From positions 1-44,993 of the forward strand of contig JAUSLQ010000203.1 in the NCBI GenBank assembly GCA_030645675.1: 44,993 nucleotides of DNA. Direction: 5' to 3'. Below, piece by piece: positions 32,657-40,600 of this stretch. A program made the translations under genes and the position numbers. A model generated the notes under the pieces. That model was not told the origin of the DNA, ran no database searches, and was given only the letters and a program-made list of their open reading frames with translations. The stretch's first letter is position 1. Every line of letters begins with the position of its first letter. The DNA is from Actinomycetota bacterium (GTDB taxonomy: Bacteria; Actinomycetota; Acidimicrobiia; Acidimicrobiales; Ilumatobacteraceae).

Positions 32657-33397
32657 TCAGTCCGCAGGCGGTGGATCGCCTTCATCGGATTGACAGTCGA
32701 ACACGGCGTCCTCGTCGTCGGCCAAGCCGGCGTCGGCAGGTAGCGCGGCTCCATCGCGCACAGGAATGACGTTGCGATTGGCCGCTTCGCTGCGCACCAG
32801 GTCGGCGGCGGCAGCAGCGTAGGGGAACCAGGGCGCGAGTTCGTCGATCGCTCCCACTCTGGCCGCCCAGGCGTCGATCCAGCCTCCGATGTGGTCGCGC
32901 AGGAAGCTCCGCACGGCAGACGCGGCGATCTGGGCGTGCTCGAGGTCGCCTCGTTCGATTGCCTCCGCCTGGGCGAGCACTGCGAGTGCGAGGAATTCGA
33001 GTTGGGCAACCACGTGGTCGGGTCGGTCTCCGATGACTGTCACTCCGAAGGCCCGGTAGAAGCCGGCGACGTCGGCGAGGCGGGGGGTGATTCCTCCGAC
33101 AGTGGTGGCGACGTTGGAGCCTTCGTAGGGGGCGACTCGACCGAGGTCGAACCAGCGCACCCATCGTCCGGCCAACTGCTCCTGACTGGGCAGCGTGCTC
33201 GCATCGAGCTCGCCGAGCCGGGCGGCGGCAAGAGCATCGGTGGCGTCGAGTGCTTTCCGCAGTGTGGCGATCGTCGCGGCATCGGTGAGGCCCGATTGGT
33301 CGGGGCCGAGCAGGCGCGCGAGAAGGGCATACGCCGCGGATCGGGCCCGCAGCAGGTGCGACTCACCGGTCACGGGTGCAGTTGCGATGGCAGCCAT
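32657..33397 (-). CDS. TorD/NarJ-type molybdoenzyme chaperone (delta subunit)
   Basis: The 246-residue, mostly helical protein shows the TorD-family plan: SAAYALLARLLGPDQSGLTD at the N-terminus, APYEGSNVATTVGGITPRLA as the Y-E(G/S) substrate-binding region, then AGFYRAFGV and HVVAQLEFLALAVLAQAEA. Chaperones of this type bind the Tat signal of the catalytic subunit and hold it until cofactor insertion. It starts one base after the gamma-subunit stop and ends the alpha-beta-gamma-delta operon. The acidic C-terminal tail (DEDAVFDCQSDEGDPPP) is probably disordered. Confidence 0.9.
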   Translation of the reverse strand: MAAIATAPVTGESHLLRARSAAYALLARLLGPDQSGLTDAATIATLRKALDATDALAAARLGELDASTLPSQEQLAGRWVRWFDLGRVAPYEGSNVATTVGGITPRLADVAGFYRAFGVTVIGDRPDHVVAQLEFLALAVLAQAEAIERGDLEHAQIAASAVRSFLRDHIGGWIDAWAARVGAIDELAPWFPYAAAAADLVRSEAANRNVIPVRDGAALPADAGLADDEDAVFDCQSDEGDPPPAD

Positions 33398-33398
33398 G

Positions 33399-34313
33399 TC
33401 AGTTCGCCACGTTGAGGGCGTGGACGGTGCGGGCGGGGCATTTGCGGCTTCCAGCGTCGTGTGCCGCGCCGGACCAGGCGGCGAAGGCCACCGTAGAGAT
33501 GGTGCCGGTGGGGATCGCGAACTCGCCGTCGTCGGACGCGGTGAGTGGTTTGGTGATGATGACCCGCCAGCCGGTGGGCGTGCGGGCGCCTCGTCCGGTG
33601 GCGTCTTGAGTCGCGGCCGTGGTGGTGGTGCTGAACCCGTAGGCGATCGCCTTTTCGACGGGGCTGGTGCGGCTCGGAGAGGAGATCGGGTTGCCGACGT
33701 GGATGCCGGGGAGCCACTCGGTCGCTCCGGCAGCCTGGTAGGTGGCGATGTCGACCTCGTCGGGCGGGGTGGTGTAGACGATGGGGTAGGTGTCGATCGC
33801 GCGGTTGGGATAGACGGCCTCCAGCCCTTGCCGGCCTTGATCGATGTCGCGTTGCCAGTCGGCCTTCCAGTGCAGCAGCGTCGCCGGCGTGGTTGCCGAG
33901 CCCATCGGTCGCAGGACCTCCACAGCGGTGCCGGGTACCAGGAGGACGGCGCATGCGTCGCGGTAGTCGTCCACACGGATGGTGAGGTCGTTGGCGTCGG
34001 GGTCGTCCCACTCGAGATGGAAGCCGATCCGGACGCCATCGTGGATGCTTCGAACGCGGACTGAGGCGATCGAGGGTGCCAGCTGTTGTGGGAGCGCCAT
34101 GTCTTGTGGACCGAGTTCGATCACCTTTTCCGGGGTCAATCGCCAGGCGTGGTGGTCGATGTCGTCAGTGGGGACCCGGTTCACCCGACCCACGTAGACC
34201 CCTGGGCCGTCGTAGGGGTCGGCGGCGCATCCGCCGACGAGTGCGACGGTGCCGGCGCCGGCGGCACCTTTGAGGATGTTTCGCCGGGAGATGCGTTGGT
34301 CGGATGTGTTCAT
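33399..34313 (-). CDS. heme b-binding gamma subunit of a type II DMSO reductase (EbdC/NxrC-like)
   Basis: The N-terminus has a twin-arginine motif SRRNILK (9-15), a hydrophobic stretch and a lipobox LVGGC with Cys29, so this is a Tat-exported lipoprotein. The rest of the 304 residues resembles the ethylbenzene-dehydrogenase-type heme-binding domain: RSIHDGVRIGFHLEWDDPDA, CAVLLVP, TLLHWKADWQRDIDQGRQGL and GWRVIITKPL. Such gamma subunits carry one heme b between the beta subunit and an external electron carrier. It lies between beta (9 bp upstream) and the chaperone. Gamma subunits of this class accompany chlorate, selenate, dimethylsulfide, ethylbenzene and some nitrite enzymes. Confidence 0.9.
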   Translation of the reverse strand: MNTSDQRISRRNILKGAAGAGTVALVGGCAADPYDGPGVYVGRVNRVPTDDIDHHAWRLTPEKVIELGPQDMALPQQLAPSIASVRVRSIHDGVRIGFHLEWDDPDANDLTIRVDDYRDACAVLLVPGTAVEVLRPMGSATTPATLLHWKADWQRDIDQGRQGLEAVYPNRAIDTYPIVYTTPPDEVDIATYQAAGATEWLPGIHVGNPISSPSRTSPVEKAIAYGFSTTTTAATQDATGRGARTPTGWRVIITKPLTASDDGEFAIPTGTISTVAFAAWSGAAHDAGSRKCPARTVHALNVAN

Positions 34314-34322
34314 CGCTCCTCC

Positions 34323-35462
34323 TCAGGTGATGTTGTAGCGGTAGACCTCGAGGTCGGGGTCGTAGGGCACGCGTTCCAGTGTGGGCACCTTCAGGGGCAT
34401 GCTGACGACCTTGTCGCCAACTTCGTCCCAGGCCTCGACGGTGTCCCCCTTCACGGCGAAGCGATGGATGATCCGATCGGTCGACACCGCCAACAGCAGC
34501 GCCGCCAGCAGCTCCTTGTCTTCGCCGTTCATCGCGCGCTTGTAGGCAGTGATCGCAGCGCGGGCGCCGGGACCGAACAACATCTTCAGGAAGTCGTCGC
34601 TGGCCACATGGATCGGCGGGATGTAGTACACGTTCGGTTCGAGCCCGAACTGCGGGTACAGCGGCAGGCCGACCTTGCGGACGTGGACGAGGAAGTCGAT
34701 CGGGTTGTCGTCGCGCACCTCCGCCGGCTGGCTGAGAAACCCGAAGGATCGGATCTTTCCGATGCAGTTGCGCATGCAGCGAGGCTGAAATCCCTGCTCG
34801 ACAGCGGGGAAGCAGAAGACGCACTTCTCGGAGATGCGAGTGGTGTGGTTGTAGAAGATCTTCTTGTACGGGCAGGCCTCGTAGCAGACGCGGTAGCCGC
34901 GGCAGCGTTCCTCGTCGACGAGCACGATGCCGTCCTCCGGTCGCTTGTAGATCGACTGGCGCGGGCAGGCCTGCAGGCACGCGGGGTAGGTGCAGTGGTT
35001 GCACACCCTGGGCAGGTAGAAGAACCACATGTCGTGCGGCAGCGTGAGGTGGTAACGCTTCACCGTGATGGACACGTTGACCTCGTCCTCACCGCGGTTC
35101 GGGTACGCGTAGTCCATGTCGGTGGGGGTCCAGCCGATGTTCTTCTCCCCGACCGGTGCGGCCTCGAAGATGGTCTTGCCCGTGTACGTGTCGCCGTCCC
35201 AGTGCTGGGGGCCGAGCAGGTCGAGTTCTCGTGCGTCCCACGCGAGGGGGTAGGAGCCCCATGGTTTGGTCTCGACGTTGTTCCACAGCATGTACTCCTG
35301 GCCGTTGCCCGACGTCCAGCAGGTCTTGCACGCCATGGTGCAGGTCTGGCAGCCGATGCACTTGTTCGTGTCGAACACCGCCGCCGCCTGGCGTTGAGGG
35401 CGCGACTCCTCATACGGGTACTGCATCGTGCGGTTCAGTTGCCAGTTGAACACCTCAGGCAT
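34323..35462 (-). CDS. four-cluster iron-sulfur beta subunit (NarH/NxrB-like)
   Basis: Four cysteine groups lie in 379 residues: CIGCQTCTMAC (C35-C45), CNHCTYPACLQAC (C154-C166), CRGYRVCYEAC (C187, C193, C197) and CVFC...CMRNC (C214-C233). In the third group Tyr190 replaces a cysteine, as Trp does in NarH, predicting one [3Fe-4S] beside three [4Fe-4S] clusters. The CRGY-type motif is found in NxrB and relatives. No signal peptide is present, so it is presumably exported with alpha by the Tat system. The start overlaps the alpha stop by 8 bp. Confidence 0.94.
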   Translation of the reverse strand: MPEVFNWQLNRTMQYPYEESRPQRQAAAVFDTNKCIGCQTCTMACKTCWTSGNGQEYMLWNNVETKPWGSYPLAWDARELDLLGPQHWDGDTYTGKTIFEAAPVGEKNIGWTPTDMDYAYPNRGEDEVNVSITVKRYHLTLPHDMWFFYLPRVCNHCTYPACLQACPRQSIYKRPEDGIVLVDEERCRGYRVCYEACPYKKIFYNHTTRISEKCVFCFPAVEQGFQPRCMRNCIGKIRSFGFLSQPAEVRDDNPIDFLVHVRKVGLPLYPQFGLEPNVYYIPPIHVASDDFLKMLFGPGARAAITAYKRAMNGEDKELLAALLLAVSTDRIIHRFAVKGDTVEAWDEVGDKVVSMPLKVPTLERVPYDPDLEVYRYNIT

Positions 35463-38400
35463 TGCTTTCCCCTCCTGCTTCGATGTAGCTGCCGGCCAGG
35501 AACTTCAACATCGCCTCGTTCTCGCTGCCCGGCCGGAAGCCTTGCTGCGCGGGATGCCAGATCCCCGTCCCGTCTTCGCCGCCGTCTTCGGCCTTGGCGA
35601 ACCTGACGAACGACTCCTTCGGTGCGCCGACGGCGCAGTAGACGTCGAGTTCGAAACCCTTGCCGATCTTGCGGCCGTACGCTTCCTTACGATTCATCGA
35701 GTCGGTCATCAGCGTCGGGCGCAGCCAGGCTCGCGTCACCGACTGGTGGCTGCCGTACCGGTACCCGGACTGGTAGTCGGTGCGCGGGTTGCGGGCAAGG
35801 CCGTCCTCGCGGGTCTCGTGACCTTCCACGCTGCCATGGGTGGCGATGTGGAAGTGGAACCACGCACGAGCGATGCCGGACACGACCGACGGGTTGACTC
35901 GGGCACGAACCATCCAGCGGGCTACGCGGTAGTCCTCAGGTCGATCCTGCCAGCCCTTGAATGGTCGGTCCGATGGATCGGCGTCGACCCACACATAGTC
36001 TCCGTCCTGCACGCCGAGTTCGCCCGCGTCGTCGGGGTTGAGGTCGACGTAGCCCTCCGACACCCACGGCTTGCGCTTGTCGTGTCGGTAGAAGTCGCCG
36101 AACGGGCCGAAGATCAAGACATCGGTGTCGGTCGAGGCGCCCATCGAGTGGCAGGCGTGGCGGTACTTCGGTGTGATCAGCACGTGGCTGAACCCGTCGA
36201 CCATCAGCGGGTGCTGCGACGCGACGATCTCCTCGGGAGTGCGCATGACGTGACGCACCTGACGCACCTCGGTGCCGAGATCGTTGATGTCGAGGCCGTA
36301 GCTCCCGGGTTGCGCGGGGTCGAGGAGCGGGTGCGGGTACGCCATGATCACTCCGGGTTCGTGATGCGTACCGTCGATGGCTTCGCGGTGCACAGGCAGG
36401 TTCTCGCCGTACTCGATGAACTCCGACTCGTCGCGGTAGAACTCGAGACGTCCCGACTTCGTGTACCACGGCTCGCTCTCGTTGGTCTGTTCCCAACCGA
36501 CGATCTTGGGCATCGTGCGATACATCATGTAGAAGGGCGTGCCGTTCTTGCAGGACTCGTGAAGGTCGGTAAAGCGATACCCGCGGGTTGTGTTGCCGGC
36601 ATCGAACACGCGCTGGATGTAGGGGCTGGGATCTCCGTCGATCACGAACCGCCAGTAGTCGGCGAACCGTGGATCGTCGAGTTGCTCGCCGAGGGCGGAG
36701 GCGACGAGTGCGTTGCACTCCATGTCGTCAAGGGTCTCGAAGACGCGTTCCATCGGGGTGGAGCACCATGCCTGCAGGAACGGGTTGGTGACGGAGCCGT
36801 AGACGTCGGGAAGCTGGCGCTCGGGCCACGCATCGACACCGAACACCACATCGGCGTACTCGCAGGAGGCCGTCCAGTACCACTCGTGGTGAACGATCAT
36901 CTCGATCTTCGGCAACGTGTTCGCCACCACGTCGTGTGCACCCTTGGCATTGCCGAGCAACGAGTTCGAGTTGGCGAAGTGCATCGTCTTCGTCGGCGTC
37001 GGCATGTGGGTATCGCCGGTGAACATCTTGTTGCCCAACTTCAACGGCCGCTCGCCGTAGTTGTAGTAGTGGGCGGACTCGCCCTTCCAGTACTTCCTCG
37101 GCTTCGAGGGCAGCTCGGGGTCGAGCGTGATGTTGAACGGGTCCTCGAAGGTCCACTGGGTGATGCCACCGAACGTGCCAAGGCGATAGTTGCCGGAGAA
37201 GCTGCCAACGGTGCCGCCGTAGTGGCCGATGTTGTTGGTGAGCGCGGCCAGCAGCAGGATCCCCCGGTCCTTGTTGTCGTTGTTGAAGAAGTGATTCGGG
37301 CCCATGCCCATCGCAAAGATCGTCTTGGCAGGATTTGCCGCGATGTCGGCGGCGAGCTCCTCGATCGCGTCAACCGGCGCCCAGGTCACGGTGGACACCT
37401 GCTCGGGCGTGTAGGCCGCATCCAGGAGCTGCCTGACGGCGTCGAAGACCGGGCGAACCTCGACCGTCGAGCCGTCGACCAACGTGACCCGGTAGGTGCC
37501 CTCCAGCGCCGGGTCGACATCGGTGGGGAAGTGTTCGCCGGTGTCGTCGTGGGTGACGACCTTCGGGCCGTTGGAGTTCGTGTCCCACACCACCTGGTCG
37601 CCCCACTCCTCGCGGAGGTCGCGGGGCACGATCTGGCGATCCTGCCCCGCCGGCTGGGCGACCTTCTCGCCGGCGTCGACGAGCTGGACGGTGCGCAACG
37701 TGGCATTCACGTAGCCCGGGATCACATCGGCTGCACGGAGCAGCTTCCTGGTGTCGGTGCGCACCAGCAAAGAAAGGTCGGTCTGGGTCTTCACGAAGCC
37801 CGCGTCGAAGGTGCCGTCGCGTATGATGGCCTGTGCCATTCCCAGTGCGAGCGCGCTGTCGGTGGCAGTGCGAATGGTGAGGTGCCGGTCGGCCTTGCAG
37901 GTCGAGGACTGGTACTCGGGCGCAATCGTCACCACCTTGGCCCCGTGCAGGCGGGCTTCAGTGAGCCAGTGACCGTCCGGCATCTTGGTGGCGATCCAGT
38001 TCATTCCCCACAACGTGATGAGATTCGAGTTCTCGGCGGTGGAGAGGTCGAAGTCGAGGGACTGCTGGCCGGTGACCATCGGATGACCAGGTGGGAGGTC
38101 TGTGTGCCACGAGAAGCTGTCCCAGTGACGGCCGCCGTACGCCTCCTCGGGTTCCACCCCCCGCACCGCGACATCGAGGAGCGCCATCATGTTGGCGAGT
38201 CGATAGAACCCGCCAACCCGGAACGGGGCGTTGAAAGGCATACCGCCGCGGAACTTGAGGGTCTGGGTGCCCGCATGGTGCATCGACTCGATCATCTCGG
38301 GTTCGTAGTACCCCTGAGCAGTCAACAGCGCGGCGCCCTCGTCGCCGCTGTAGGTGGTGGCGACATCGACGTACACCTTGGCCAGCAGCGCCGAGGCCTC

Positions 38401-38979
38401 CTCGTGGCTGACCTTGACGAAGTCCTCCTTGCCACGCCCCTCGCGATACTCCAGCGGTGGCTGACCGTCTGCCTCGCGCGGCATGCCATCGTCCACCCAC
38501 CGCATGAACCCGGACCGCACGTAGCAACCCTTGACCCGCCGGTCGCTGTACATGCGACGCACGTACGCGAGGCCCGACACGCACGCCCGCGGGTCCCAGC
38601 GATTCGATGCCTGGTTGCCGTAGAGGTCGGTCGTCTTGTGGTAGCCGAAGGAAGGGTCGGCGTAAACGGCAACACCGTTCTTCACGCTGGCCCGCAGCAG
38701 GCACCCATGCGTGTCGTTCGGCGCGCACAGGTAGTGATACGTGCTGTCAGGGCGATAGAGGTCGCGATACACGTCCTCCCACCCACGGTTGGGGTACGCA
38801 GCGAGAGGGTTCGCGATCGGCTCGATCGGTGCCAGCATCGTGAGTTGACCCGCGAGCTGGGCGCTACCGACGGCACCCGACATCACCCCCAGGAGGACCG
38901 CCGGTGAGGCAGCGAACAGCTCTCGGCGCGACACGCGCTCCTGAGCCGACGACCGGTGCGGAATGGGTTGCTGTGCCAC
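35455..38979 (-). CDS. type II DMSO-reductase-family catalytic alpha subunit (NxrA/NarG-like)
   Basis: The 1174-residue molybdoenzyme starts with GTG at 38979. A Tat signal (VSRRELFAA, 16-24, plus hydrophobic stretch) predicts export. HTDLPPGHPMVTGQQ (292-306) aligns with the NarG segment that holds the molybdenum-binding Asp, here D294, which marks type II. GMNWIATKMPDGHWLTEARL is the next MoCo segment. The N-terminal FS0 ligands are H82, C85, C93 and C133, with a C-x7-C spacing (CAPNDTHGC) instead of the C-x3-C of NarG. Size and sequence recall NxrA-like enzymes of nitrite oxidisers and anammox bacteria. Nitrite oxidation or nitrate reduction is most consistent with the island; chlorate, selenate or other oxyanions are possible. 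Confidence 0.93.
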   Translation of the reverse strand: MAQQPIPHRSSAQERVSRRELFAASPAVLLGVMSGAVGSAQLAGQLTMLAPIEPIANPLAAYPNRGWEDVYRDLYRPDSTYHYLCAPNDTHGCLLRASVKNGVAVYADPSFGYHKTTDLYGNQASNRWDPRACVSGLAYVRRMYSDRRVKGCYVRSGFMRWVDDGMPREADGQPPLEYREGRGKEDFVKVSHEEASALLAKVYVDVATTYSGDEGAALLTAQGYYEPEMIESMHHAGTQTLKFRGGMPFNAPFRVGGFYRLANMMALLDVAVRGVEPEEAYGGRHWDSFSWHTDLPPGHPMVTGQQSLDFDLSTAENSNLITLWGMNWIATKMPDGHWLTEARLHGAKVVTIAPEYQSSTCKADRHLTIRTATDSALALGMAQAIIRDGTFDAGFVKTQTDLSLLVRTDTRKLLRAADVIPGYVNATLRTVQLVDAGEKVAQPAGQDRQIVPRDLREEWGDQVVWDTNSNGPKVVTHDDTGEHFPTDVDPALEGTYRVTLVDGSTVEVRPVFDAVRQLLDAAYTPEQVSTVTWAPVDAIEELAADIAANPAKTIFAMGMGPNHFFNNDNKDRGILLLAALTNNIGHYGGTVGSFSGNYRLGTFGGITQWTFEDPFNITLDPELPSKPRKYWKGESAHYYNYGERPLKLGNKMFTGDTHMPTPTKTMHFANSNSLLGNAKGAHDVVANTLPKIEMIVHHEWYWTASCEYADVVFGVDAWPERQLPDVYGSVTNPFLQAWCSTPMERVFETLDDMECNALVASALGEQLDDPRFADYWRFVIDGDPSPYIQRVFDAGNTTRGYRFTDLHESCKNGTPFYMMYRTMPKIVGWEQTNESEPWYTKSGRLEFYRDESEFIEYGENLPVHREAIDGTHHEPGVIMAYPHPLLDPAQPGSYGLDINDLGTEVRQVRHVMRTPEEIVASQHPLMVDGFSHVLITPKYRHACHSMGASTDTDVLIFGPFGDFYRHDKRKPWVSEGYVDLNPDDAGELGVQDGDYVWVDADPSDRPFKGWQDRPEDYRVARWMVRARVNPSVVSGIARAWFHFHIATHGSVEGHETREDGLARNPRTDYQSGYRYGSHQSVTRAWLRPTLMTDSMNRKEAYGRKIGKGFELDVYCAVGAPKESFVRFAKAEDGGEDGTGIWHPAQQGFRPGSENEAMLKFLAGSYIEAGGESNA

Positions 38980-39042
38980 CGGGGACCCCCTTGTCCCTGA
39001 ATCGATGACTCACAGATTCGTCGACGATCGGACGGACTGAAA

Positions 39043-39056
39043 GGGCCTTTGGTCCT
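39043..39056. promoter_or_regulatory. DosR/NarL-like palindrome upstream of the alpha subunit
   Basis: GGGCCTTTGGTCCT (reverse AGGACCAAAGGCCC) matches the core of DosR-type boxes with one end mismatch. It lies 64 bp upstream of the GTG start of the alpha gene and overlaps the mobB stop, so alpha may have its own regulated promoter as well as read-through from mobB. Confidence 0.45.
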
Positions 39057-39636
39057 ATCCGGTTGCGCGGATCGGCTTCTCCCGCGTGCCGAGACGGGCC
39101 TGTCGTGCGATCTGTTCGGCGACGCCGTCGAGCGCTTCGAAGCTGAACTCCACCGAACAGCCGAGTGGTTCATCGGTGATGGTGAGCCACACCTCGCGCT
39201 CGCCGCCCGCGGGTTTGGCTGGCACGTCCTTGCGGTGAACGATGACGAGCAGATCGTGGAAGGGCACGAAGCCTTCGGCCAGCACGACATCGACATCAAC
39301 TAGGTGGACTTCGATCAGCCGCACGATGCGTTCCACGTCCGCAGAGGAGTGCCGCGAAGAGTGGTGATCTGGTAGCTCCGGCGCAAGTTGCGGTTCTGGC
39401 GGCAGGAACAGCACTGCCCCAGCCGCGCCCGCCAGTAGGACAGCGTCGGCACCGGCCGCCTGGTATCGCCACGAGTCCGAACCAACGCGATCCACCTCGT
39501 GGCCGTGAGGGGCGTGCTTCACCGTGCCGACGCGAAGCCCCGAAGCGCGCAGCAGCGGGATCAGCGACTCCACCACAGTTGTCTTGCCGACACCGGATGA
39601 GCCAACGAAGGACACGATCAGCGGAGTGACAGCCAT
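39055..39636 (-). CDS. mobB: MobB, molybdopterin-guanine dinucleotide synthesis GTPase
   Basis: The 193-residue protein opens with LIVSFVGSSGVGKTTVVE, the MobB P-loop (GSSGVGKT, 12-19). RVGTVKHAPHGHEVDRVGSD is the diagnostic MobB segment, and LAEGFVPFHDLLVIVHR is the Walker B-like region. MobB binds GTP and assists MobA in attaching GMP to molybdopterin, giving the bis-MGD cofactor that both molybdoenzymes of the window need. It sits 75 bp upstream of the alpha subunit on the same strand, so cofactor supply is linked to enzyme expression. The start at 39636 precedes the first beta strand. Confidence 0.94.
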   Translation of the reverse strand: MAVTPLIVSFVGSSGVGKTTVVESLIPLLRASGLRVGTVKHAPHGHEVDRVGSDSWRYQAAGADAVLLAGAAGAVLFLPPEPQLAPELPDHHSSRHSSADVERIVRLIEVHLVDVDVVLAEGFVPFHDLLVIVHRKDVPAKPAGGEREVWLTITDEPLGCSVEFSFEALDGVAEQIARQARLGTREKPIRATG

Positions 39637-39683
39637 TCCGCAGCACGCTACTGGGTGAGTCCGACCTCCGAGCTGGCGACCTT

Positions 39684-39697
39684 GGGACGTTGGTCTC
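39684..39697. promoter_or_regulatory. DosR/NarL-like palindrome in the mobB-Rrf2 divergent promoter
   Basis: GGGACGTTGGTCTC is one base away from the reverse complement of the perfect palindrome at 31306-31319. It lies in the 90-bp divergent region, 48 bp from the mobB start and 30 bp from the Rrf2 start, so it could regulate both transcripts. Confidence 0.5.
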
Positions 39698-39726
39698 TTG
39701 GGTTTGCTCCATGAATCGGGCAGTCT

Positions 39727-40176
39727 GTGACAGTGAGACTTGAGGCGACCCGAAGATCCGACCTTGCCGTTCGCGCGCTCACCGCGCTCGGCGTTATGGA
39801 AGGCCGCGTGAAGGCACCCGAGCTCGCCGAACTGCTGAACACTACGCCCGCGTTCATCACACAGGTCGTCGGACAGCTGGTCAAGGCCGGCTGGGTGCGC
39901 TCCGATCCGGGGCCCTCGGGGGGATACTCGTTGTCCACGGACCTGAGCACCCTGACCGTGCTGGGGGTGGTTGAGGCCGTCGACGGTGAGATCGACAACG
40001 GGCGCTGCGTCGTCGAAGCGCGGGCCTGCGGGGCCACTTCGCCGTGCGTCATGCATCTGGCATGGAGCCGGGCACGAGCGGAGCTAGTGAACGCCTTAGG
40101 TGCCATGCCACTCTCTGAGGTGCCAGCGATCGACACAACCGACGCCGAGCAAGCAATCGCAGAACACAGGTCGTGA
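39727..40176 (+). CDS. Rrf2-family regulator with three cysteines, second copy
   Basis: It is closely similar to the regulator at 21840-22247: RRSDLAVRALTALGVMEGRV, AFITQVVGQLVKAGWVRSD, PGPSGGYSL and GRCVVEARACGATSPC. Cysteines C94, C101 and C107 have the same spacing as in the first copy and could hold an Fe-S cluster. The start is GTG at 39727 or, by comparison with the paralogue, GTG at 39733. It is divergent from mobB and the alpha-beta-gamma-delta operon and probably controls it in response to NO, redox or Fe-S status. Confidence 0.9.
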   Translation: MTVRLEATRRSDLAVRALTALGVMEGRVKAPELAELLNTTPAFITQVVGQLVKAGWVRSDPGPSGGYSLSTDLSTLTVLGVVEAVDGEIDNGRCVVEARACGATSPCVMHLAWSRARAELVNALGAMPLSEVPAIDTTDAEQAIAEHRS

Positions 40177-40330
40177 CCGCGGACCCGGCGAGATGTGTCG
40201 GCTCAGTTGTTCGGCAGGTTCAATAGCGGCCGGCCAAGTTGGGCCGAACAGTTCGGCGTGTGTGTTGCGTCAAGAGGCACTTAAGGGTGGGGAGGGGTCG
40301 TAGGAACAAGCCACAAGGGGAGTACCAACC

Positions 40331-40582
40331 GTGACGACTACTTCGGAACTGGACGTTCGAGCTCGCCTCGTGGACTCGCCGAAGGAGTTCGGCACCGGCG
40401 GGCCGATTGCGTTGCTTGACGTGGCCGGGTTGGCAGATCGCCTGGGTGTCGGGGAGCGCCTAATTCGCCGTCTCGTCGACCAGCGGAGGATCCCTTTCCA
40501 CAAGATCGGCAAATACGTTCGATTCGATCCTGAGGAAGTGAGCCAGTGGGTGGATCGATGCAAGGTCGACGTCGTGCGTTGA
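40331..40582 (+). CDS. excisionase-like helix-turn-helix protein
   Basis: The 83-residue protein is one small MerR/excisionase-type HTH: LLDVAGLADRLGVGERLIRR, then LVDQRRIPFHKIGKYVRFDP, then EEVSQWVD. An AAGGGG ribosome-binding site precedes the GTG at 40331. It ends 18 bp from the convergent integrase stop, a typical xis-int arrangement. It probably directs excision of the island from the tRNA-Gly site, though small HTH proteins of this kind can also be simple regulators. Confidence 0.85.
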   Translation: MTTTSELDVRARLVDSPKEFGTGGPIALLDVAGLADRLGVGERLIRRLVDQRRIPFHKIGKYVRFDPEEVSQWVDRCKVDVVR

Positions 40583-40600
40583 GCCGCGAGCCGGCCAGGT

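Noticed and set aside
35428-38907. Very long open frame (over 1100 codons) on the + strand across the alpha-subunit gene
   Set aside because: It is antisense to a gene with clear molybdoenzyme motifs and has no recognisable domain; long antisense frames are expected in GC-rich coding DNA.
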